From the NCBI GenBank assembly GCA_034440595.1, contig JAWXCH010000478.1:1-11461 (forward strand): a DNA stretch of 11,461 bases, in the 5' to 3' direction. Both the position numbers and the translations under genes were made by a program. Each line of letters starts with the position of its first letter. Within the stretch, counting starts at the first letter, position 1. This document shows positions 6,606 through 11,461 of this stretch, one piece after another. This stretch comes from JAWXCH01 sp034440595 (GTDB lineage Bacteria > Planctomycetota > Planctomycetia > Pirellulales > JALHPA01). A model generated the notes under the pieces. It did not search any database. It was not told the origin of the DNA and worked only from the letters and a program-made list of their open reading frames with translations.

Positions 6606-7670
6606 ATGACCAGAGTACTCCTCTACGAATTCGCCTGCAGCGGGGGCCTGTGGAGCACCGCCGAACTACCAATCAGCGACTCGATCCTCAGCGAAGGTCG
6701 CGCCATGCTATTGGCATTGGCCGCCGATTTCGCCGCGCAGCCTGATGTAACTGTGCAAGTACTGCGCGATCGCCGCGTGTCGCTGCCGCTCCCTCCCAAT
6801 GTCCAGCAGCTCGAAGTGCCCTCGGCAGCAGCCGATGCGGATCGACTTGCAACCCACGCCGCCACCGCCGACTGGACGGTCGTCATCGCACCGGAATTCG
6901 ACGAGCTGCTGCGCAAGCGAAGTCGAACCGTCGAACAAGCTGGCGGCCGCCTTCTCGGGCCAGACTCCGCTCTCATTACTCAGGCCGGTGACAAGCAGCG
7001 CACTGCCGACCTGCTAGCCGAACGCGGCATCCCCTGCCCTGCTGGATTTTCCATCTTCTGGCCGAATGAACTTGCTCAGCATTCCCTGACCGGGCCGGTC
7101 GTGGTCAAACCCCGTTTCGGTGCCGGTTCACAACAAATGCGCCTACTACGGTCGCCCGACGATCTGCGCTATCTGGCCGATCCACCCTGGCAGCCACAGC
7201 AGTCTTTACGGATCGAGTCGTTCATCCCCGGCACCGCATGCAGCGTCGCATTCTTGTGCGGGCCAGCCGGCAACTGGCCCTTGCCACCCTGCCGGCAACG
7301 GCTCAGTGAAGCTGGCGATTTTGCCTACTTTGGCGGATCGCTGCCGCTGCCGCCGGACCTTTCACGGCGTGCGTTGGAACTGGCCACGCGCGCAGTTTCA
7401 GCACTGCCATTCACGTACGGGTACATCGGCGTTGACCTGGTGCTATCGGATAATCCACAACTAGTTCCCGACTGCGTCATCGAGATCAATCCTCGTTTGA
7501 CGACCTCGTACATCGGACTACGCCGGGCGCTGCGTGAAAATCTGGCTGGTCTCATGCTGCAAGTGGCTGCGGGAAAGAAACCCGATTTAACAATGCGACC
7601 AAACTCGGTAGAATTTGACTCGGACGGAGATGTGCGGTGCCAGGGGAATGAAAGTCCACCGGCGGCGTGA
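6606..7670 (+). CDS. ATP-grasp ligase, MfnD-like (methanofuran-type coenzyme synthesis)
   Basis: This is an ATP-grasp enzyme expected to join an amine to a glutamate carboxylate through an acyl phosphate. In archaea the related MfnD makes gamma-glutamyl-tyramine, and methylotrophs carry homologues in their tetrahydromethanopterin/methylofuran gene sets. The sequence shows an N-terminal Rossmann-like part (about residues 1-125), the ATP-lysine strand VVVKPRFGAGSQQ (165-177, lysine 168) and the metal-binding strand VIEINPRLTTSYIGL (E293, N295, R297). These are standard ATP-grasp landmarks. Length is 354 aa. The assignment to the MfnD step rests on fold plus the two genes that follow it, which match MfnF and MfnE. 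By fold alone it could be another carboxylate-amine ligase. The ATG at 6606 has no Shine-Dalgarno sequence. The end runs to within 83 bases of the next gene's likely start. Confidence 0.8.
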   Translation: MTRVLLYEFACSGGLWSTAELPISDSILSEGRAMLLALAADFAAQPDVTVQVLRDRRVSLPLPPNVQQLEVPSAAADADRLATHAATADWTVVIAPEFDELLRKRSRTVEQAGGRLLGPDSALITQAGDKQRTADLLAERGIPCPAGFSIFWPNELAQHSLTGPVVVKPRFGAGSQQMRLLRSPDDLRYLADPPWQPQQSLRIESFIPGTACSVAFLCGPAGNWPLPPCRQRLSEAGDFAYFGGSLPLPPDLSRRALELATRAVSALPFTYGYIGVDLVLSDNPQLVPDCVIEINPRLTTSYIGLRRALRENLAGLMLQVAAGKKPDLTMRPNSVEFDSDGDVRCQGNESPPAA

Positions 7671-7753
7671 GGCAGATGGTTAACTGGCCGGATACCGATC
7701 AGGTCAGCCGCTGTACGGACGCACTGCAACAATCCTCCGAAGTAAATCGCTCC

Positions 7754-8767
7754 ATGAACTGGTTAGCACTCGATATCGGTGGTGCAAATATCAAAATCGC
7801 CGACGGGCTCGGCTACGCCGCCACGATTCCATTTGCACTCTGGAAAAGCCCCGGCGAGTTGAGCAACGTCCTCGAAACCATCCTGGCGGTCGCACCGACT
7901 GGCGAGCATCTGGCCGTGACCATGACCGGCGAACTGGCCGATTGTTTTGCCTCCAAGACCGAAGGGGTGCAGCACATTGTGCGGCACACACTCGTCGCCG
8001 CAGGTGACCGCTCCGTCCGGTTCTATCTGCACGACAGAACGCTGGCACCGGCCGAATCTGTCTTGGCGCAACCGCTCTTGGCGGCGGCATCCAACTGGCT
8101 GGCCTTGGCGCGGTTTGCCGGTCGGTACTGCGAACACTCCTCCGCCGTGCTGATCGACATCGGTTCCACCACCAGCGACATCGTGCCGATTCTGGACGGC
8201 GTACCTCGCCCGATGGGTCACTCTGATACACAGCGGCTGCTGCATGGCGAACTGGTCTACACTGGCGTGATGCGCAGCCCGGTGTGCGCGATAGTCGGTT
8301 CGTTTCCGTATCGAAATCAATTTTGCCCGGTGTCGCAGGAATTGTTCGCCACTTCGCGCGACATCTATCTGCTGCTGCAGGAACTGCCAGAGGATCCGAA
8401 TTGTACGAATACCGCCGATAGCCGCCCGGCAACGCGAGTGCACGCCCGCCAGCGCATGGCGCGAATGATTTGTGCCGAGCCAAACGAGTTCTCGTCCGAC
8501 GACGCCTTGCTGGCTGCTCAGTTTGTCGCCCGATTTCAACTAGCACGCATCGCCGTGGCACTCGGTCGCGTGCTGGGACGCATGAAGCGGCCGGTTGAAA
8601 AAATAATCTATTCCGGTGCCGGAGAGTTCTTAGGGCGGCAACTGGTCGAGCGACTGCGGTTACAACAGGTGCCGGCCGTTTCAATGAGTCATGAGTTAGG
8701 GTCCGAGGTGTCGCAGTGTGCTCCGGCACATGCACTTGCCGTTTTAGCCAGAGAAGATTATCCATGA
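7754..8767 (+). CDS. H4MPT-linked C1 transfer pathway protein, MfnF-like actin-fold enzyme
   Basis: This is a member of the hydantoinase/actin-fold family annotated as H4MPT-linked C1 transfer pathway protein. The archaeal counterpart MfnF couples the furan diphosphate to gamma-glutamyl-tyramine to build the methanofuran core. Nucleotide-fold landmarks are visible: WLALDIGGANIKIADG at the extreme N-terminus (D7, first phosphate motif), DIGSTTSDIVPILDG (135-149, second phosphate motif) and IIYSGAGEFLGRQL (around 284-297). I chose ATG 7754 because the family begins directly with the first strand. An upstream GTG at 7667 that overlaps the previous gene would add 29 residues without family character. 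The length is then 337 aa. Its stop overlaps the next gene's start as ATGA, indicating translational coupling. Confidence 0.83.
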   Translation: MNWLALDIGGANIKIADGLGYAATIPFALWKSPGELSNVLETILAVAPTGEHLAVTMTGELADCFASKTEGVQHIVRHTLVAAGDRSVRFYLHDRTLAPAESVLAQPLLAAASNWLALARFAGRYCEHSSAVLIDIGSTTSDIVPILDGVPRPMGHSDTQRLLHGELVYTGVMRSPVCAIVGSFPYRNQFCPVSQELFATSRDIYLLLQELPEDPNCTNTADSRPATRVHARQRMARMICAEPNEFSSDDALLAAQFVARFQLARIAVALGRVLGRMKRPVEKIIYSGAGEFLGRQLVERLRLQQVPAVSMSHELGSEVSQCAPAHALAVLAREDYP

Positions 8768-9417
8768 GTGGCAATCCCGACGTACGTGTCATCAAAATCG
8801 GCGGCAGCCTGCTGGAACAAGCAGACCTAGCGACGCGGTTTCGTCGCTGGCTGCTGCGGCAGGCACCGGCCCGCAACGTGTTGATTGTGGGGGGCGGCAA
8901 GCTAGTCGATGCCGTCCGCGACCTGGACAATGTCTTCAAGCTCGACGCGACTTCCCTCCATTGGGCCGCCATCGAATGCATGAGTATAACGGTGCGGCTC
9001 ATGGCCGAGTTGCTCCCCGAAGCGGAACTGGTCAGCGAATGGAGCGGGCTGAAGCGTCGACTGCTGCACATGCTGGCCGCCAGTCAGACCGGGCTGCTCG
9101 CGTTTGACGTGGCCGGTTTTCTGAAACAAATCGAGGGGAGTCTGGCCGGTACAAAACTGCCGCACGGGTGGCAGGTGACCAGCGACTCGATTGCCGCGCG
9201 GCTGGCGGTTGGCCTGCCCGCCGGTGAGTTGGTGTTGCTGAAAAGTTCGCTGCCACAGTCGACGCATCCTACAGCCGAAGAGCTGAGCGAAAGCGGATAC
9301 GTCGACGAACATTTCCCCGTCGCCGCCGCCGAAGTTAAATCCGTCCGCTGCGTCAGCCTCTCCGCCGACCGCAGCCAGACAGTGGATGAAGTGCAGGTGA
9401 TGCTACGGGGGGAGTAG
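8764..9417 (+). CDS. Amino-acid-kinase-fold protein, MfnE-like furan phosphate kinase
   Basis: This protein has the aspartate/glutamate/uridylate kinase fold. In archaea MfnE of this fold phosphorylates aminomethylfuran-methyl phosphate to the diphosphate used by MfnF. The sequence shows RVIKIGGSLLE (lysine 11 and the glycine loop 13-14), LIVGGGKLVDAVR (residues 40-52), the helical HWAAIECMSITVRLMAELLP segment, and WQVTSDSIAARLA with D141, the expected nucleotide and substrate-binding places of the fold. Length is 217 aa, close to the small family members. ATG 8764 overlaps the upstream stop (ATGA), which fixes the start better than the GTG-type start at 8716 inside the previous gene. Gene order ligase, coupling enzyme, kinase makes sense as one pathway unit. 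Substrate specificity is inferred from context. Confidence 0.82.
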   Translation: MSGNPDVRVIKIGGSLLEQADLATRFRRWLLRQAPARNVLIVGGGKLVDAVRDLDNVFKLDATSLHWAAIECMSITVRLMAELLPEAELVSEWSGLKRRLLHMLAASQTGLLAFDVAGFLKQIEGSLAGTKLPHGWQVTSDSIAARLAVGLPAGELVLLKSSLPQSTHPTAEELSESGYVDEHFPVAAAEVKSVRCVSLSADRSQTVDEVQVMLRGE

Positions 9418-9496
9418 GGCAAAGCACTCAAATGTTTCGCCGGCACTGGCACTTTTTACTTCCGAAATGGAGGGCCAGAAACAGAGTGGGAGTTAT

Positions 9497-9837
9497 TCAG
9501 GATCCACAGACAGACAGACAGTAGATCGCACCGGCCGTTACAGTTGGCCGAACGGTCCTCTGAACACTCACAAATATCAACTGACCATCAGTGACAATTT
9601 GGGTAAAGCCTGCACGACTATATAATTTAGGAAGTTTCTCTTTAAAATTCGTGATTTCTGTTCCGAACGAATCATACTCGTAGACACACAATTCACCATC
9701 TACTATGCCTGAGACGTAGAAATGCCCTTTTTTGCCAATTGCGATTGCTGGCTGAAAAGCAGACAAGGAGGACAAAGGACTCTGTTTACTCCATTTTGAC
9801 TGTAGTTTGGAATCAAACATGAGCATTACGTTGTCTG
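9497..9837 (-). pseudogene. 3' remnant of a beta-propeller-like gene cut by the IS3 element
   Basis: A minus-strand frame runs from the left edge of the insertion sequence to a TGA at 9497-9499. An ATG at 9826 would give 109 residues, but the frame is open through the bases up to the IS boundary (adding Asp-Asn-Val), so it is probably the tail of a longer interrupted gene. The residues look like beta-propeller blades: MFDSKLQSKW, then AIAIGKKGHFYVSGIVDGEL, then VYEYDSFGTEI, and later VTDGQLIFVSVQ, in the style of NHL or SMP-30-like sequences. No exact family is recognised. The region is visibly richer in A+T than the neighbouring genes and points the opposite way, suggesting a different origin. 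The missing N-terminal part should lie beyond 11461. Confidence 0.55.
9506..9521 (+). repeat. (ACAG)4 tetranucleotide tract
   Basis: Four tandem ACAG units lie in the last codons of the truncated minus-strand reading frame, where they encode part of its C-terminus. Slippage would change only the last few residues and the stop position. Confidence 0.6.
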
Positions 9838-9868
9838 TGTCCTGCCTCAGTTGAAAGTGGAATTTTCC
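9838..9868 (+). repeat. Left terminal inverted repeat of the IS3 element
   Basis: Over 31 bases, 24 are identical to the reverse complement of the right end (11431-11461). Identical blocks include TGTCCTG at the tip and TGGAATTTTCC at positions 21-31. Similarity resumes at GGTGGTTAGC versus GGTCGTTAGC, ending at 9883, so the related region is about 46 bases. Confidence 0.9.
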
Positions 9869-9908
9869 TGTCTGGTGGTTAGCATAAAGCTAAACCCAGG
9901 AGGAAACC

Positions 9909-10247
9909 ATGAGTGCATCGCAGAAGAATCGAGACAAAACGCGGGGACGGCGGCAGTTTACGGGCCAGCAGAAGGGGGCGATTGTAAAAGCCCATCTGGT
10001 GGATGGCGTGCCGATTTCGGAGTTGTGCGAAAAACATCAGATCCAGGTCTCCCAGTTCTATTTCTGGCAGAAGCAACTGTTTGAGAACTCGCACGTTGCC
10101 TTTGAGACGAAGCGGAAACCGACAGGTCCGACCGCCGAGCAACGGGAGCTGGAGCACCTCCGCTCCAAGCTGATCAACAAGAATGAAGTCATCGCCGAGT
10201 TGATGGAGGAGAACGTCAAAGCAAAAAAAGAGTATGGGGAACTCTAG
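9909..10247 (+). CDS. IS3-family transposase OrfA
   Basis: This is the DNA-binding and regulatory subunit of the IS3 transposition machinery. Translated alone it typically represses, and fused to OrfB by frameshifting it forms the active transposase. At 112 aa it shows a helix-turn-helix (about residues 17-58, including GAIVKAHLVDGVPISELCEK and VSQFYFWQKQLFE) and then a leucine-zipper-like coiled coil (about residues 77-108, from EQRELEHLRSKL onward) for dimerisation. AGGAGG at 9898-9903 sits five bases before the ATG. It stops at TAG 10245-10247, inside the loop of the frameshift-stimulating hairpin. orfB lies in the -1 frame immediately beyond. Confidence 0.93.
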   Translation: MSASQKNRDKTRGRRQFTGQQKGAIVKAHLVDGVPISELCEKHQIQVSQFYFWQKQLFENSHVAFETKRKPTGPTAEQRELEHLRSKLINKNEVIAELMEENVKAKKEYGEL

Positions 10248-10266
10248 AAGGATGTTGGGTTCCCCA
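10205..10266 (+). promoter_or_regulatory. Programmed -1 ribosomal frameshift signal (orfA to orfB)
   Basis: Three parts are visible in order. AGGAG (10207-10211) could pair with 16S rRNA 11 bases upstream. The slippery run of seven A (10223-10229) reads GCA AAA AAA in the orfA frame. A stem follows: TGGGGAAC (10235-10242) pairs perfectly with GTTCCCCA (10259-10266), extendable by a T-G and a C-G pair. The spacer is five bases. The layout matches known -1 signals such as those of IS911 and dnaX. The fused product would be 107 OrfA residues plus 407 from the orfB frame. Confidence 0.88.
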
Positions 10267-11452
10267 CGACACCCGCGATGAAATCGTCGATTACGTTGAC
10301 AAATGGAGCCAGCGAACTGAACTAGCCAACGGCAAGCTGGTTGGCTGGATCGGGATCGGTAATAGCAAGTTCTACAATTGGAAGAAACGCTACGGCAAGG
10401 TGAACGAGCACAACAAGCTGGTGCCTCGCGATCACTGGTTAGAGACTTGGGAAAAACAGGCGATTCTCTCGTTCCATGCGGAGCACTCCTGCGAAGGATA
10501 CCGCCGCTTAACCTACATGATGATGGACCAAGACATCGTGGCGGTTAGCCCGGCCTCGGTCTATCGGGTTCTCAAGCAGAACGGCTGCCTGGACCGGTGG
10601 AACCCGGCAAAAACAGGGAAAGGCAAGGGATTTGAACAGCCTTTGGCACCGCATGAGCATTGGCATTGCGACATCAGTTACATCAACGTTTGTAGCACGT
10701 TTTACTACCTGGTGAGTGTGCTGGACGGTGCCAGTCGCTACATCGCGCATTGGGAATTGCGAGAGAGCATGACGGAGCACGATGTGGAACTGGTTCTGCA
10801 ACGGGCACGGGAAGCGTTTCCTGGGGCGAAGCCGCGGGTGATTACCGACAATGGCCCGCAGTTCATTGCTCGGGATTTTAAGGAGTTCATTCGGATCAGT
10901 GGAATGACGCATGTGCGGACTTCGCCTTATTATCCGCAGAGCAATGGCAAGATCGAGCGTTGGCATGGGACCTTGAAGCAGGATTGCATTCGCCCGAACG
11001 TGCCGCTTTCATTGGAGGAAGCGCGTGAGCTTGTGTCGCGGTTTGTGGAGGAGTACAACGAGCGGAGATTGCACAGTGCGCTAGGCTATGTGACCCCAGC
11101 AGACCGGTTGGCCGGACGACAGGAGTCGATCTTTGCTGAGCGGGATCGGAAGTTGGAGGTGGCGAGAGGGCGTCGTGCGCAGGCGCGACGTCAGGCACCA
11201 TGTTGCTCGACGGGCAGCGAGCCATTACAACAGCCAATGGCCTGGGCGGAGGATAGGGCAATGCAGAGGTGCAACCCGAGCGCCGACCCAGGGGCCGAGA
11301 TCGGAGATCAAGGGGGTAGTCATGCCCCCTTGACTCTTCTCCGAGATCGGCACCAATGCGATAAACCTTCGTGGCAGGATGCCACGACTCACCCGGCAGG
11401 ACGCCCGCAAGACTCGCTAACGACCGACATGGAAAATTCCATTTTACGTTGA
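10229..11452 (+). CDS. IS3-family transposase OrfB (DDE integrase core), made by frameshift
   Basis: This is the catalytic part of the transposase, an RNase-H-fold integrase that cuts and joins the IS ends. The acid triad is complete: Asp at 10670-10672 (HWHCDISYI), Asp at 10847-10849 (VITDNGPQF) and Glu at 10955-10957 (GKIERW). Exactly 35 residues separate the last two, the DD(35)E spacing. An N-terminal helical region (DTRDEIVDYVDKW, GWIGIGNSKFYNWKKRYGK) precedes it. The frame is open back to the stop at 10184-10186 and has no ATG, GTG or TTG before GTG 10400, which lies inside conserved sequence. Production through the -1 frameshift at 10223-10229 is therefore expected, giving an OrfAB fusion of about 514 aa. 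After the integrase domain about 90 residues of low-similarity, Pro- and Gln-rich sequence run to a stop inside the right terminal repeat. Confidence 0.92.
   Translation, partial: RVWGTLEGCWVPHDTRDEIVDYVDKWSQRTELANGKLVGWIGIGNSKFYNWKKRYGKVNEHNKLVPRDHWLETWEKQAILSFHAEHSCEGYRRLTYMMMDQDIVAVSPASVYRVLKQNGCLDRWNPAKTGKGKGFEQPLAPHEHWHCDISYINVCSTFYYLVSVLDGASRYIAHWELRESMTEHDVELVLQRAREAFPGAKPRVITDNGPQFIARDFKEFIRISGMTHVRTSPYYPQSNGKIERWHGTLKQDCIRPNVPLSLEEARELVSRFVEEYNERRLHSALGYVTPADRLAGRQESIFAERDRKLEVARGRRAQARRQAPCCSTGSEPLQQPMAWAEDRAMQRCNPSADPGAEIGDQGGSHAPLTLLRDRHQCDKPSWQDATTHPAGRPQDSLTTDMENSILR
11295..11350 (+). other. Strong hairpin flanked by direct repeats near the right IS end
   Basis: TCAAGGGGG (11308-11316) and CCCCCTTGA (11325-11333) form a perfect nine-base-pair stem with an eight-base loop. 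The ten-mer CCGAGATCGG occurs directly on both sides (11295-11304 and 11341-11350). It lies within the open orfB frame, beyond the catalytic domain. It could limit transcription passing through the element's end or be a transposase-related structure, but no T-run follows it. Confidence 0.6.
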
Positions 11453-11461
11453 ACCAGGACA
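11431..11461 (-). repeat. Right terminal inverted repeat of the IS3 element
   Basis: Its reverse complement starts TGTCCTGGTTCAACG and matches the left end at 24 of 31 positions, including the shared TGGAATTTTCC block. The orfB stop codon (11450-11452) lies inside it. The final A is the last base of the window. Confidence 0.9.

Larger units (their letters stand above)
9838..11461 (+). mobile_element. Complete IS3-family insertion sequence, 1624 bp
   Basis: The element is bounded by imperfect terminal inverted repeats that both begin TGTCCTG, so it starts with TG and ends with CA as IS3 elements do. Between them lie orfA, a frameshift signal, and orfB carrying the DDE transposase, all intact. 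The length is within the usual 1.2-1.6 kb range. The left boundary abuts a truncated minus-strand gene. The right boundary coincides with the last base of the window, so the target-site duplication cannot be checked. The four bases before the left end are TCTG. A strong AGGAGG ribosome-binding site before orfA contrasts with the weak or missing ones of the host genes. Confidence 0.92.

Noticed and set aside
7667..7753. GTG start at 7667 for the MfnF-like gene, giving a 4-base overlap with the ATP-grasp gene
   Set aside because: The extra 29 residues look unlike the family, whose members begin directly at the first nucleotide-binding strand. ATG 7754 fits better, although translation from 7667 cannot be excluded.
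8716..8763. Upstream start for the MfnE-like gene inside the previous gene
   Set aside because: The added residues are Cys-rich and unlike the fold, and the ATGA overlap at 8764 gives a natural coupled start.
7791..9071. A 426-codon open frame on the minus strand opposite the mfnF- and mfnE-like genes
   Set aside because: Its product is extremely rich in Arg, Ser and Pro with no recognisable domain, and it overlaps two plus-strand genes with clear family motifs. It is a GC-driven shadow.
9430..9467. Possible rho-independent terminator after the mfnE-like gene
   Set aside because: A GCC-GGC micro-stem precedes TTTTT, and TTTCG/CGAAA can pair around it, but both stems are too short to be convincing.
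1..11461. CRISPR array, tRNA, rRNA, riboswitch or origin
   Set aside because: No regularly spaced direct repeats, no cloverleaf or rRNA-like sequence and no recognisable aptamer core were seen on reading both strands. A covariance-model scan was not possible here.

Overview
The window looks like a piece of a planctomycete chromosome, probably of the Pirellula/Rhodopirellula type. The evidence is the gene content: a SUF iron-sulfur assembly cluster next to genes for a methanofuran-type C1 coenzyme. That coenzyme pathway is known mainly from methanogens, methylotrophic proteobacteria and planctomycetes. The short hairpin repeats between genes and the near absence of Shine-Dalgarno sequences fit the same picture. 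This placement is an inference from gene content, not a database result.

Layout, all on the plus strand unless stated. Positions 7-6395 form an iron-sulfur cluster locus: a SufR-like winged-helix regulator with a C-terminal cysteine cluster, a stand-alone nuoB (complex I subunit carrying cluster N2), sufC, sufB, sufD, a small Rieske ferredoxin and a SufT-like MIP18-family protein. No cysteine desulfurase (sufS) and no SufE or SufU sulfur carrier is visible, so sulfur must be supplied from elsewhere. Several gaps between these genes contain different palindromic repeats.

Positions 6606-9417 hold three tightly packed genes: an ATP-grasp ligase, an actin-fold protein of the 'H4MPT-linked C1 transfer' family and an amino-acid-kinase-fold protein. 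They match the archaeal MfnD, MfnF and MfnE steps of methanofuran synthesis and probably make the formyl-carrying coenzyme for the tetrahydromethanopterin-linked C1 pathway.

From about 9490 to 9837 base composition becomes visibly richer in A+T. A minus-strand reading frame there, with beta-propeller-like features, stays open up to the edge of an insertion sequence. The last 1624 bases (9838-11461) are a complete IS3-family element. It has matching imperfect terminal inverted repeats, orfA, a DDE transposase orfB in the -1 frame, and a well-formed programmed -1 frameshift signal between them. The element appears to have cut the propeller-like gene, and the window ends exactly at the right end of the element.

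No wholly new system stands out. The most noteworthy points are nuoB inside the suf cluster, the low-complexity insertion in the SufT-like protein, the mfnD-mfnF-mfnE trio, and the frameshift cassette of the IS element together with the gene it interrupts.
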